A stretch of DNA of 64,000 bases, taken from NCBI RefSeq assembly GCF_934307085.1, contig NZ_CAKRCF010000011.1:8613-72612 (forward strand). The letters are read 5' to 3'. Below are positions 35,031-44,102 of the stretch, one piece after another. Under the pieces are notes generated by a model, which saw only the letters and a program-made list of their open reading frames with translations, did no database searches and was not told where the DNA came from. The first letter of the stretch is position 1, and each line of letters begins with the position of its first letter. The position numbers were made by a program, and so were the translations under genes. The stretch comes from an uncultured Anaerobutyricum sp. (GTDB lineage Bacteria > Bacillota > Clostridia > Lachnospirales > Lachnospiraceae).

Positions 35031-35753
35031 ATGGAATTTTTAAACGAAAAAACATTTAACTGCGAGCAGTATGACACTTATATCCGCCGGATTCATTATG
35101 ATGACCGGGATGCGGTGATGTATGAGAAAATGCTTCATTTTCTATTTCCATATATTGTGGAAGAATGTGGAATTGAAGATAAAGAAGGGCTTATGGAAGA
35201 ATATATCCATTGGAATGGGCAGTTAATTGAAAAATGTCTGTATCATTTGCCACATGATATCCCATACATAAATATCTGCCGGGCATATCAGTCAGTGATC
35301 CTTCTTTTAGCGGGAAAGATAGAAGAAGGAATGGAGCAGTTAAGAAAGATTGGAACTGAGAATTTTCAGTATGACGGTAAGGCACCCAAGTCAATTATGA
35401 CACAGGATGGTAAGGTGTACAAGCCAGTATCTAAGCTATTCCTTTTATATAACTATGCAAAGGTTCTTAAACAGAAGGAAATGCAGGAAGAGCTAGAAAC
35501 ATTTCAGAAAGAGTTCCCACATGCATTTACTATCTATGGTGATGAGGAACATAGGGAACATGACCTGTTTTATAAAGAACAGATGGAAAAATATAACGAT
35601 GTAATATTTTATCCCGTATATCAGAGAGTTTATAGAGTCGGACGAGGAACGCAGGACTTTTTTGTTTATTATGATGTGGCAAAGTCAGTACCTGTTTCAC
35701 AGGTGTTGAATAATCTTAAATTATCGATTATGGATGGATATAGGGATAATTAA
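35031..35753 (+). CDS. Hypothetical protein coupled to the chorismate mutase-ACT gene
   Basis: The 240-residue protein is not recognised. It is acidic and aromatic-rich, mostly helical, with tetratricopeptide-like spacing possible around residues 80-160, and ends in a beta-rich segment (YRVGRGTQDFFVYYDVAKS). No signal peptide or membrane segment is seen. It starts 2 bp after the upstream stop, so the two are almost certainly one operon. Confidence 0.6.
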   Translation: MEFLNEKTFNCEQYDTYIRRIHYDDRDAVMYEKMLHFLFPYIVEECGIEDKEGLMEEYIHWNGQLIEKCLYHLPHDIPYINICRAYQSVILLLAGKIEEGMEQLRKIGTENFQYDGKAPKSIMTQDGKVYKPVSKLFLLYNYAKVLKQKEMQEELETFQKEFPHAFTIYGDEEHREHDLFYKEQMEKYNDVIFYPVYQRVYRVGRGTQDFFVYYDVAKSVPVSQVLNNLKLSIMDGYRDN

Positions 35754-35842
35754 AAGATAATAACTAATTCAGAGTTTAATAAGGGAAATACTTTCTTTAT
35801 GATACTGAATAGTTAAAATAATATTTTATGGAGGAGAAACAA

Positions 35843-37126
35843 ATGAAAGAGTATTTATTAGGAACAAAATGTGTGCAGGGAGGTTATGCACCAGGCAATG
35901 GGGAGCCAAGACAGATTCCAATCGTACAAAGTACAACATTTAAGTATGAGACAAGCGAGACAATGGGACGTTTGTTTGATTTAGAGGAGGAAGGATATTT
36001 TTATTCGAGATTACAGAATCCAACGAATGATATCGTGGCAAGAAAGATTTGTGAATTAGAGGGAGGAAGTGCAGCAATGCTTACTTCTTCTGGTCAGGCA
36101 GCTTCTTTTTATGCGGTATTTAATATCGCTTCCTGCGGTGACCATATCGTGTCATCTTCTTCTATTTATGGTGGAACCTATAATCTTTTTGCTGTAACAA
36201 TGAAACGAATGGGAATTGATTTTACTTTCGTTTCCCCAGACTGCACAGAAGAAGAGTTAAATGCAGCATTCCAGCCAAATACAAAAGCTGTTTTTGGTGA
36301 GACAATCGCCAATCCAGCACTTACGGTATTAGATATTGAGAAGTTTGCAAAAGCAGCACACGCTCACGGTGTTCCGTTAATCATAGATAATACATTTGCA
36401 ACTCCAATAAACTGCCGTCCATTTGAGTGGGGAGCAGACATCATTACACATTCTACTACAAAATATATGGATGGACATGGTGCAGGATTAGGTGGTTGTA
36501 TTGTAGACAGTGGAAACTTTGATTGGACAAAATATCCAGATAAATATCCAGGACTCTGCACACCAGATGATAGTTATCATGGTGTAGTTTATACAGAACG
36601 TTTTGGCATTGGCGGCGCATATATTACCAAGGCAACTGCACAGCTTATGAGAGATTTTGGTTCTATGCAGTCTCCACAGAATGCATTTATTTTAAATCTT
36701 GGTTTGGAAAGTCTTGAAGTGCGTGTGAAACGTCACTGCGAGAATGGACTGGCAGTGGCACAGTTTTTGCAGCAGCATGAAAAAGTAACTTATGTAAATT
36801 ACTGTGGCCTTGAGGGAGATAAATATCACGCATTAGCAGAAAAATATCTGCCAAATGGTTCTTGTGGTGTTGTAAGCTTTGGGGTAAAAGGTGGAAGAAA
36901 AGCAGCCGAGAACTTTATGAAGCATTTAAAGATTGCAGCGATTGAAACACATGTTGCTGATGCAAGAACATGCTGCCTCCATCCAGCAAGCGCAACACAC
37001 CGTCAGATGAATGATGAGGAATTAGAGGCTTGTGGTGTAAAGCCAGACTTAATCCGTTATTCCTGTGGTTTGGAGAACGCAGAAGACTTGATTGCAGACC
37101 TTGCACAGGCTTTAGAGCAGATTTAA
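35843..37126 (+). CDS. metY: O-acetylhomoserine sulfhydrylase / Cys-Met metabolism PLP enzyme
   Basis: The 427-residue protein starts at the ATG at 35843; an ATG 15 bp earlier lies inside the GGAGGAGA site. It is a Cys/Met-metabolism PLP enzyme: the PLP lysine is in ITHSTTKYMDGHG near residue 210, with SSGQAASFYAVFN near 82 and ETIANPALTVLD near 155. Length and the inserted loop YHGVVYTERFG fit O-acetylhomoserine aminocarboxypropyltransferase (MetY), which makes homocysteine from sulfide. A methionine gamma-lyase is less likely. No SAM riboswitch is visible upstream. Confidence 0.88.
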   Translation: MKEYLLGTKCVQGGYAPGNGEPRQIPIVQSTTFKYETSETMGRLFDLEEEGYFYSRLQNPTNDIVARKICELEGGSAAMLTSSGQAASFYAVFNIASCGDHIVSSSSIYGGTYNLFAVTMKRMGIDFTFVSPDCTEEELNAAFQPNTKAVFGETIANPALTVLDIEKFAKAAHAHGVPLIIDNTFATPINCRPFEWGADIITHSTTKYMDGHGAGLGGCIVDSGNFDWTKYPDKYPGLCTPDDSYHGVVYTERFGIGGAYITKATAQLMRDFGSMQSPQNAFILNLGLESLEVRVKRHCENGLAVAQFLQQHEKVTYVNYCGLEGDKYHALAEKYLPNGSCGVVSFGVKGGRKAAENFMKHLKIAAIETHVADARTCCLHPASATHRQMNDEELEACGVKPDLIRYSCGLENAEDLIADLAQALEQI

Positions 37127-37292
37127 TGGTGGAATACGATTAATGATAGTTGTCTTCTATGTTATTCATTGGAAATAGAAAAAATAAAGAAGTCGTATTT
37201 TGTACACATTTTCATTGTATAATGTCTTTTGTAACAAGTTGTTAATAAATAATATATATTTACTCAACATTTATTACGGGAGGAGTTTACAA

Positions 37293-38327
37293 TTGAAACA
37301 TAAAAAGACATTACTTACATTTTTGATGCTGTGTGGACTATTTATCTTAAGTAAACCAGTATCTGCCGCAAACGTTCCAGTCATTAAGGCTGGAAAGTCT
37401 ACAAACTTAAAAGGAACCATTATTAATGTCAAATATAGCGGAGCAGCTGTAACGATGGCAAATAATTCTGCAGCACCATCCATCAAGATTGGTTCTGATA
37501 TTTATGTACCATGTAAGACACTTTTTGCTGATAATGGAATTCATGCTTCATACATGGCAAATGGAAATACTGTTACTGTAAAACATGGAAAACGTAAAGT
37601 TATCTTTTATGCGAATAAGAAATATGCAAAGGTAAATGGAAAGAAGATGACTTTAAAGGTAGCCCCATACTTTGTTACATATAAAAAGAGCAATATAAGA
37701 GATCTTCTTGTTCCTGCAAAGCAGGCAGCCTCTTTTTTAGGTTTAAAATATGCATATAGTAGCAGTGCAAAACTTGTAACTCTTGGAGTGCGCAGAGGAA
37801 TTGAAAGTTCTGCAACGCAGGTAAGTAATGTGGCAAAAGCGAGCTTTATTAGCAAAATGGGACCGCTTGCCAAAGCGAACTATAAACGTACTGGAATTCT
37901 TGCTTCTGTAACAATGGCACAGGCGATTTTAGAAAGCGGTTGGGGACAATCTACATTAGCAGAGAATGGAAACAACCTTTTTGGAATGAAAGTTAGTTTA
38001 TCTGGTAACAATTGGTCTGGTTCTTCATGGGATGGCGTAAACTACTATGCAAAGCGAACTTACGAATACGGAAGCAAAGGAAGATATACTATCACAGCAA
38101 AGTTTCGTAAATATTCCTGTGCAGAAGATTCAATTGAAGATCATTCTGCATACCTGTTAGGGGCAAAGAACGGAAGTAGAAAGAGATATGCAGGAATTAC
38201 AAAGACAAAAAGTTATAAAAAACAGCTTCGGATTATAAAAAAGGGCGGTTATGCAACATCTGGTTCTTATGTGAATGACTTGTGCAGAGTAATCCGTACA
38301 TATAATCTTACAAAATGGGACAAATAG
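37293..38327 (+). CDS. Exported GH73 glucosaminidase with stalk/copper-amine-oxidase-N-like domain
   Basis: The 344-residue precursor starts at a TTG with GGGAGGAG upstream. A signal peptide ends near VSAA (residue 26). Residues 45-160 match a copper-amine-oxidase N-terminal-like cell-wall module. Residues 185-344 are a GH73 endo-beta-N-acetylglucosaminidase domain: VTMAQAILESGWGQS with catalytic Glu, then NNLFGMK and the C-terminal DLCRVIRTYNL. It likely cuts peptidoglycan. It is monocistronic, with a terminator about 115 bp downstream. Confidence 0.88.
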   Translation: MKHKKTLLTFLMLCGLFILSKPVSAANVPVIKAGKSTNLKGTIINVKYSGAAVTMANNSAAPSIKIGSDIYVPCKTLFADNGIHASYMANGNTVTVKHGKRKVIFYANKKYAKVNGKKMTLKVAPYFVTYKKSNIRDLLVPAKQAASFLGLKYAYSSSAKLVTLGVRRGIESSATQVSNVAKASFISKMGPLAKANYKRTGILASVTMAQAILESGWGQSTLAENGNNLFGMKVSLSGNNWSGSSWDGVNYYAKRTYEYGSKGRYTITAKFRKYSCAEDSIEDHSAYLLGAKNGSRKRYAGITKTKSYKKQLRIIKKGGYATSGSYVNDLCRVIRTYNLTKWDK

Positions 38328-38440
38328 ACGAAAATATATAGAGTGAGGATGGTAAATAAGATTTTATGAATAAATTTTTGCCATTATGAAAATATCTATA
38401 AAGACAGTATTTGACCCTATAAGCAAAGTGTATTATAGTA

Positions 38441-38470
38441 AAAGCAGGTTTCGACCTGCTTTTTGTTTTT
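38441..38470 (+). terminator. Intrinsic terminator
   Basis: AAAGCAGGT, TTCG tetraloop, ACCTGCTTT, then a T-rich run. It ends the glucosaminidase transcript. Confidence 0.88.
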
Positions 38471-38567
38471 TGATTCAGATAGATGCACAGATATTTTTGG
38501 ATATACTATACACCTGTTTGAAGTTTTAACAAAAACAATAGTTGGTCATTTATAAGGAGGAACATAT

Positions 38568-38969
38568 ATGGAACGAATGTTAGAAGAAATGGTTATTTTT
38601 ATAGCTAAAATACATAATTATATTTTATCGTTAAATGATGCTTACGAGAAAAATTTTACGGACAAGCAGTTACATTTTCTTGTAATCGGAATCTTGGGAA
38701 TGCTTATTTTAATGCTCATTTATCCATTGTTCAAGTTATTAAGTGAGAATCACATCCTTACGATTTCTTTTATCTATGTATTTACAGTAATTGTAGTTAT
38801 TACCTTTGCTATTGAAATTGGTCAGAAGATTTCTGGTACTGGCACGATGGACTTCACAGATATTGTATTTGGACTTGCAGGATTTTTACTAATGTTTGCG
38901 GTCTTTGCGGTTGTCAGACAGATTTTTTTGGCGATTATTAATCTGTTCCGAAAAGTAGGAAAACATTAA
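38568..38969 (+). CDS. VanZ-like small membrane protein
   Basis: The 133-residue protein has three to four hydrophobic segments. EIGQKISGTGTMDFTDIVFGLAGF near residue 85 matches the E-x-x-Q ... D-x-x-x-N/G-x-x-G pattern of VanZ-like proteins. Function is unknown; VanZ relatives are linked to antibiotic tolerance and cell envelope. A good AGGAGG site precedes the ATG. Confidence 0.75.
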   Translation: MERMLEEMVIFIAKIHNYILSLNDAYEKNFTDKQLHFLVIGILGMLILMLIYPLFKLLSENHILTISFIYVFTVIVVITFAIEIGQKISGTGTMDFTDIVFGLAGFLLMFAVFAVVRQIFLAIINLFRKVGKH

Positions 38970-39089
38970 GTAAGATTATCTTTAATAATCTGGGGAGTAT
39001 TTCAGATATGTCCTGAAAGGTATTTGTAAAAAGTATTTTTTAAATACACTTTACAGGAATGGTATAGAGTTGTAATAAATCGAAATAAA

Positions 39090-39199
39090 AAGTGAAAAAG
39101 AGAAATCTATCATAAGAAGTGTTGAAATAAGGGAAGGGATGTAAAGAATATCTTCTTTCAAACAATATCAAGTCGAGGATAGATTTCTTTTTTGTTTTT
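39090..39199 (+). ncRNA. Stem-closed structured RNA, copy 1 (before the response regulator)
   Basis: AGAAATCTATC (39101) pairs with GATAGATTTCT (39178), followed by TTTTTT, giving a terminator-like end. The interior is alignable with the copy at 56171-56280 along its full length, for example CTATCA, AGGGAA, then CAAAC..T..AAGTCG. In the closing stem a C-G pair in one copy is A-T in the other. It is probably a small RNA or a leader element, not a protein gene. The remaining gap, 38970-39089, shows nothing clear. Confidence 0.65.
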
Positions 39200-39356
39200 G
39201 ATTGTATTTTGGAAAAAGGTTTAAAAATAAGAAAAAAATAGATTTACTTTTTTATTTTGTTCATAATTTTTCTGAAATTTTTTCATAGATTTTTCAGAAA
39301 ATTAGTGTATGATATAGAAGAAAAGAAAAATAAGCAGGAAAGAGGGAGGCCTTTTC

Positions 39357-40034
39357 ATGGATAAATTAAAAATTATGGTCGTAGATGACGAAAGTAGAAT
39401 GAGAAAACTGGTAAAGGATTTCCTTAAGAAGAAGGAATTTGAAGTTGTGGAAGCAGCAGACGGTGAAGAAGCGTTAGACATTTTCTTTAAGGATAAAAGT
39501 ATCAGCTTGATTATCTGTGACGTTATGATGCCAAAGATTAATGGATTTGATGTTGTAAAAGAAATTCGTCAGTATTCACAGGTTCCGATTATTATGTTGA
39601 CTGCAAAAGGTGAGGAGAATGATGAACTGAATGGTTTTGATCTTGGAGTAGATGAATATATTTCCAAACCTTTTAGTCCAAAGATTCTTGTAGCCAGAGT
39701 AGAAGCAATTTTAAGAAGAAGTAATAATCTTTCTGCCGGAGAAGTGCTTAAAGCAGGAGGTATTGAGCTTGATATTGCGGCACACGAAGTAAGAATTGAC
39801 GGAAAAGAGGTTACGTTAAGTTTCAAAGAATTTGAACTTCTGAATTACTTTGTAGTAAATCAGGGCGTAGCATTATCGAGAGAGAAGATTCTTAATAATG
39901 TATGGAACTATGATTATTTTGGAGATGCGAGAACGATTGACACGCACGTTAAAAAGCTCCGTAGCAAGTTAGGAGAAAAAGGGGAGTATATTAAAACAAT
40001 TTGGGGAATGGGTTATAAATTCGAAGTAGATTAA
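39357..40034 (+). CDS. OmpR-family response regulator
   Basis: The 225-residue protein has a receiver domain (VVDDESRMRKL, phosphoacceptor Asp in LIICDVMMP near residue 54, Thr-Lys pair in MLTAKG and ISKPFSP) and a winged-helix DNA-binding domain from residue 130 (LSFKEFELLNYFVVNQGVALSREKIL; YKF at the end). AGAGGGAGG precedes the ATG. The sensor kinase follows 13 bp later. The signal sensed is unknown. Confidence 0.95.
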   Translation: MDKLKIMVVDDESRMRKLVKDFLKKKEFEVVEAADGEEALDIFFKDKSISLIICDVMMPKINGFDVVKEIRQYSQVPIIMLTAKGEENDELNGFDLGVDEYISKPFSPKILVARVEAILRRSNNLSAGEVLKAGGIELDIAAHEVRIDGKEVTLSFKEFELLNYFVVNQGVALSREKILNNVWNYDYFGDARTIDTHVKKLRSKLGEKGEYIKTIWGMGYKFEVD

Positions 40035-40047
40035 TTAGGAGTGATAC

Positions 40048-41613
40048 ATGAGAAATTCAATACGATTTAAGATGACATCCATCTTAATTTTAATTGTCGG
40101 GTGGGTGATTGTATTTACATGGCTCCTGAATAATACGTTTTCAGAAAAATATTATGTATCTTCAGAAAAGACATCAATAGTAGAGACGTTTGATAAAGTA
40201 AAGAATATTTTAAAAAACGAAGAAGATCAGGATACCTTAGATGAAGAAATGGAACAGATATCCAATAAGACAAACATCAAGATGATGATTGCACAGTCGA
40301 GTAATTATTATTACAGCCAGAATGTAATATTCAGTAACTTGATAGATGGAAGTAAGACCTATGAGGAGATTCTCGGCTATTTAGATCAGATTCGAAGTCA
40401 GGTCATACTTGGTAATAATAAAGGAAACTTTAAGAGTAATAGTGAGAAGAGTATTTTTCCGTGGGACAATAATACAGAGAACAATCTTTCTACACTGATA
40501 AATAAGGGATACTTTGTTACCCAATTAAAAGATCAGGCGAGTGGACAAAACGGCATTTATTTATTTGGATTTACAGATAATGATTATCTGATTGCGATGA
40601 GAGTATCAATTGAAGGAATAAAGGCGAGTGCAGATATCAGTAGTCGTTTTATGGCGTATATCGGAATGATAGGTATCATACTTGGAGGTTTGATTATCTT
40701 TATTTTTTCATCCAGCTTTACAAAGCCGATTAAAAATATGGCAGCAGTAGCAAACCGTATGGCAAATCTTGATTTTGATGCAAAGGTTATTGTCGCACAA
40801 GATGATGAGCTTGGAGAATTGGGGAATTCAATGAATCAGTTATCGGAGAAATTAGAATCAACGATAGCAGACTTAAAAGCAGCGAATATAGAACTCAAGA
40901 AGGACATCGAGAAAAAGGAAAAGATTGATGATATGCGAAAGGAATTTCTCTCCCATGTCAGTCACGAATTAAAGACTCCAATTGCTTTGATTCAAGGTTA
41001 TGCCGAAGGTCTGAAAGAAAATATCACAGACGATGAAGAAAGTAAAGATTTCTATTGTGAAGTTATCGCAGATGAAGCGAAAAAAATGAATGCGATGGTG
41101 AAGAAACTTCTCACGCTTAATCAGATTGAGTTTGGAAATAATCAGCTTAGTATGCAGCGCTTTGATATATGCCAGATGATTCAGAATAAAATCAATTCTT
41201 CACAGATTCTTTTCAAAAAGAAAAACAATACCGTTATTTTTGAAGAGGAAGCACCGGTTTATGTATGGGCAGATGAACTGATGATAGAAGAGGTGTTCAG
41301 TAACTATCTTTCAAATGCATTGAATCACGTCTATGAGAATGGTATGATTCGTATCTGGTTTGAACGAATGGACAATAATCTCCGTATACACGTCTATAAT
41401 GATGGCAAATGTATTCCCGAAGAAGAACTTAATAAACTATGGATTAAGTTTTATAAAGTGGATAAAGCACGCACGAGAGAATATGGAGGCAATGGAATCG
41501 GACTTTCTATCGTGGCGGCAACGATGAAAGCGCATGGAAAGGACTTTGGTGTATCGAATAAGGAGAATGGCGTAGATTTCTATTTTGACCTCGATGCGAA
41601 GATTAAGTCTTAA
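40048..41613 (+). CDS. Two-component sensor histidine kinase
   Basis: The 521-residue protein has a membrane segment at residues 10-28, an extracytoplasmic sensor region to about 200, a second segment near 202-222, then HAMP (FTKPIKNMAAVANRMANLDF). The HisKA box is FLSHVSHELKTPIALIQGY near residue 308, and the ATPase has N-box NALNHVYENG, then GNGIGLSIVAA near the end. It pairs with the upstream regulator. Element H starts at the stop codon. Confidence 0.95.
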   Translation: MRNSIRFKMTSILILIVGWVIVFTWLLNNTFSEKYYVSSEKTSIVETFDKVKNILKNEEDQDTLDEEMEQISNKTNIKMMIAQSSNYYYSQNVIFSNLIDGSKTYEEILGYLDQIRSQVILGNNKGNFKSNSEKSIFPWDNNTENNLSTLINKGYFVTQLKDQASGQNGIYLFGFTDNDYLIAMRVSIEGIKASADISSRFMAYIGMIGIILGGLIIFIFSSSFTKPIKNMAAVANRMANLDFDAKVIVAQDDELGELGNSMNQLSEKLESTIADLKAANIELKKDIEKKEKIDDMRKEFLSHVSHELKTPIALIQGYAEGLKENITDDEESKDFYCEVIADEAKKMNAMVKKLLTLNQIEFGNNQLSMQRFDICQMIQNKINSSQILFKKKNNTVIFEEEAPVYVWADELMIEEVFSNYLSNALNHVYENGMIRIWFERMDNNLRIHVYNDGKCIPEEELNKLWIKFYKVDKARTREYGGNGIGLSIVAATMKAHGKDFGVSNKENGVDFYFDLDAKIKS

Positions 41614-41725
41614 ATTTTAGTTTACCGCAGACAAGAACGGACGCTCCCAAAGAGAGCAGATACTTTATATCTATGACTCTGTTACTGCGGGTTCGTCTGT
41701 TTCACTGCCTCACAAATCAAAATTT
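41612..41725. repeat. Palindromic element H (degenerate)
   Basis: AAATTTT/AAAATTT and CCGCAG/CTGCGG pairings remain around a 55-bp centre. Motifs GAACGGACGC and GTTCGTCTGTTT followed by CACAAATCA resemble the ends of elements A-G. It starts at the kinase stop codon. No conserved core is seen, so this is probably a decayed copy. Confidence 0.5.
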
Positions 41726-41812
41726 CATTATTGATTTTTGTAGCGATTTATTATATGATATTTGTAACAATATTACATTATAACAGTTCCATTAGGAAAG
41801 GGGAATACATAA

Positions 41813-42025
41813 ATGAAATCAACATATAACGTAGAATTTGCTGGAAATCAGATTGAAAGCAAAGAAGTTATTGCAAGGGCAAAAAAAGTCTGGGTAGATG
41901 CAGGCAACAAAGACCGTAAGGTAAAAGATTTAAAGACTATGGATTTATACTTAAAACCAGAAGAGAACGCTGTATACTATGTATTTAACGGAGAAGAATC
42001 CGGTAGCTTCCCATTGTATGAATAA
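41813..42025 (+). CDS. DUF6465 family small protein
   Basis: The 70-residue protein includes KVWVDAGNKDRKVKDLKTMDLYLKPEENAVYYVFNGEESG, the pattern of a Lachnospiraceae family (DUF6465) of unknown function. GAAAGGGG precedes the ATG. Small, soluble and probably abundant; no role is known. Confidence 0.75.
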   Translation: MKSTYNVEFAGNQIESKEVIARAKKVWVDAGNKDRKVKDLKTMDLYLKPEENAVYYVFNGEESGSFPLYE

Positions 42026-42051
42026 TTTTTGATTTGTTGATTAATTGAGCT

Positions 42052-42127
42052 ACAAAAGTAAAAGACCAAAGCAATGCCTCTACAGAAGTGTTTTAACGGA
42101 TGTGGAGTTTGTTTTGGTCTTTTGTAT
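42052..42127 (+). terminator. Long terminator hairpin
   Basis: AAAGACCAAA pairs with TTTTGGTCTTT, extended by ACAAAA/TTTTGT, with a second short stem (CTC.ACA/TGTG.AG) inside the loop. T-rich sequence follows. It ends the DUF6465 transcript. Confidence 0.7.
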
Positions 42128-42256
42128 TTATTTTTCTTTTGCAAGCCAATGTTTGTATTCTTCTAATCGTCCATATGAATTTTTTGTAGATAAATCTTGC
42201 AAAATTTGAATTTTTCAACTAGAATAAAAAAGAATGAGAAACAGGAGGTTGTAAAG

Positions 42257-42862
42257 ATGATTGCAATTATAGATTATGATGCCGGCAATATTAAGAGTGT
42301 AGAAAAGGCGCTACTACATCTTGGTGAAGAAGTAGTGATTACCCGTGACAGAGAACAGATTTTAAATAGTGACAAAGTTATTCTTCCAGGAGTTGGTGCT
42401 TTCGGTGATGCGATGGAAAAAATTCGCGCTTACGGACTTGATAAAGTTATTTATGAGGTAGTAGATAAGAAGATTCCTTTTCTTGGAATTTGTCTTGGAT
42501 TGCAGCTTCTTTTTGAAAAAAGTGATGAGACACCTGGGGTAAAAGGACTTGGAATTTTACCGGGAGAAGTTTTGAGAATCCCGGATAAAGAGGGACTTAA
42601 AATTCCTCACATGGGATGGAACTCTATCAAAATAAAGGAGGGAGCAAGATTATTTAAAGATATTCCACAGGATTCTTATGTTTATTTTGTACATTCCTAT
42701 TATTTAAAAGCAGGAAGAGAAGAAGATGTAACTGCAACAACAGAATATTCCGCATTAATCCATGCTTCTGTAGAGCATGATAATGTATTTGCGTGCCAAT
42801 TCCATCCGGAAAAGAGCAGCGAAGTTGGTTTGAAGATTCTTAAAAACTTTGTGGACTTATAG
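42257..42862 (+). CDS. hisH: Imidazole glycerol phosphate synthase, glutaminase subunit
   Basis: The 201-residue protein starts MIAIIDYDAGNIKSVEKAL at the ATG at 42257 after ACAGGAGG; a 20-residue upstream extension is unconserved. The class I glutamine amidotransferase triad is visible: Cys in FLGICLGLQLLF near residue 80, and His with Glu in CQFHPEKSSE near residue 184. It supplies ammonia to HisF for the fifth step of histidine synthesis. hisF follows after 174 bp; no other his genes are in the window. Confidence 0.96.
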   Translation: MIAIIDYDAGNIKSVEKALLHLGEEVVITRDREQILNSDKVILPGVGAFGDAMEKIRAYGLDKVIYEVVDKKIPFLGICLGLQLLFEKSDETPGVKGLGILPGEVLRIPDKEGLKIPHMGWNSIKIKEGARLFKDIPQDSYVYFVHSYYLKAGREEDVTATTEYSALIHASVEHDNVFACQFHPEKSSEVGLKILKNFVDL

Positions 42863-43036
42863 AGTGATAGAATTAAGAATTATATAATTATGAAATGCGA
42901 AAGAAAATAGAAGTATAAAGCCATAGAGGAGTATTAAAAAAGTTTTCTATAAAATGTATGTCATAAAGTAGAGTGCACAGCATATGGAATTTTTTAATAT
43001 ATTTTAAAGCGTATACGAAAAAGGAGATAAAAATAT

Positions 43037-43795
43037 ATGTTTACAAAAAGAATTATTCCCTGTCTGGATGTCAATGATGGCAGGGTAGTAAAAGGGGTAA
43101 ATTTCGTAAATCTGATTGATGCAGGAGATCCGGTTGCCATAGCAGAAGCCTATGATAAAGCGGGTGCCGATGAATTAGTATTTCTTGATATTACCGCTTC
43201 CTCTGATGCAAGAAATACGGTAGTTGATATGGTTCGAAAAGTAGCAGAAAAAGTATTTATTCCGTTTACTGTTGGTGGAGGAATCCGTACCGTTGATGAC
43301 TTTAAAGCAATTCTTCGTGAAGGAGCAGATAAAGTTTCCGTCAATTCTGCTGCGATTATGCGTCCAGAACTCATCAGTGAGGCCGCAGATAAATTTGGAA
43401 GTCAGTGTGTTGTTGTTGCCATTGATGCAAAGAAAAGGGAAGATGGTGGTTGGAATATCTTTAAAAATGGCGGCAGAGTTGATATGGGAATTGATGCTGT
43501 AGAATGGGCAATGCGGGTAGAAAAGTTAGGAGCAGGGGAAATTCTGCTCACAAGTATGGACTGCGATGGCACAAAAGCAGGCTACGATTTAGAACTTACC
43601 CGAACAATATCAGAGAATGTTTCTATACCAGTAATCGCCTCTGGCGGAGCTGGAACAAAAGAACATTTTTATGATGCATTCAATGAAGGAAAAGCAGATG
43701 CCGCCCTGGCGGCTTCTTTGTTCCACTTTAAAGAATTAGAAATCATGGATTTGAAAAGATACCTTCAGGAGAAGGGTGTTTCGGTTAGAATATAA
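43037..43795 (+). CDS. hisF: Imidazole glycerol phosphate synthase, cyclase subunit
   Basis: The 252-residue beta/alpha barrel begins [20 protein letters not shown], the canonical HisF N-terminus with catalytic Asp11. Phosphate-binding blocks [10 protein letters not shown] near residue 75 and [15 protein letters not shown] near residue 190 are present, with the second catalytic Asp in [22 protein letters not shown] precedes the ATG. Element G starts 1 bp after the stop. Confidence 0.97.
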   Translation: MFTKRIIPCLDVNDGRVVKGVNFVNLIDAGDPVAIAEAYDKAGADELVFLDITASSDARNTVVDMVRKVAEKVFIPFTVGGGIRTVDDFKAILREGADKVSVNSAAIMRPELISEAADKFGSQCVVVAIDAKKREDGGWNIFKNGGRVDMGIDAVEWAMRVEKLGAGEILLTSMDCDGTKAGYDLELTRTISENVSIPVIASGGAGTKEHFYDAFNEGKADAALAASLFHFKELEIMDLKRYLQEKGVSVRI

Positions 43796-43796
43796 C

Positions 43797-44102
43797 GCTG
43801 ATTTGCTACAGGCAAAGTTGATGAACTCAGTATTCACAACTTTCTTCCTATCTCAAAAAATGAGAAAAAGAACCTCTAAAAAATTTATTAAATTTTATGA
43901 ATTTGTGCTGTAGAATTTTGACTATAGAGACTTCGGACTGCTTTGTCCGAAGTTTCTATTTTATTGGGCAAAATAGAGCGTTTAGCACAATAGAACAAAA
44001 TCAATAAATTTTTTAGAGGTTCTTTTTTAGTAATTCTTCTGGCAATCCGGTTATAATACCATCAATAGAGGTGTTCCGTCCGTTTAGCTTCTACAAATCA
44101 GC
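43797..44102. repeat. Palindromic element G (type II core)
   Basis: The outer stem GCTGATTTG/CAAATCAGC begins 1 bp after the hisF stop and includes the activase stop codon (GCT GAT TTG TAG). Arms 43866-43889 and 44003-44026 are a perfect 24-bp inverted repeat. Read on the minus strand, the core matches that of element F, including TTGTGCTAAACGCTC and ACAGCACAAA; the inner hairpin differs (CTTCGGAC/GTCCGAAG). CTTCTGGCAATCCG at 44036 is shared with F, but on the opposite side relative to the core. Confidence 0.85.

Noticed and set aside
35754..35842. SAM riboswitch before metY
   Set aside because: The gap is too short and lacks the S-box sequence blocks.
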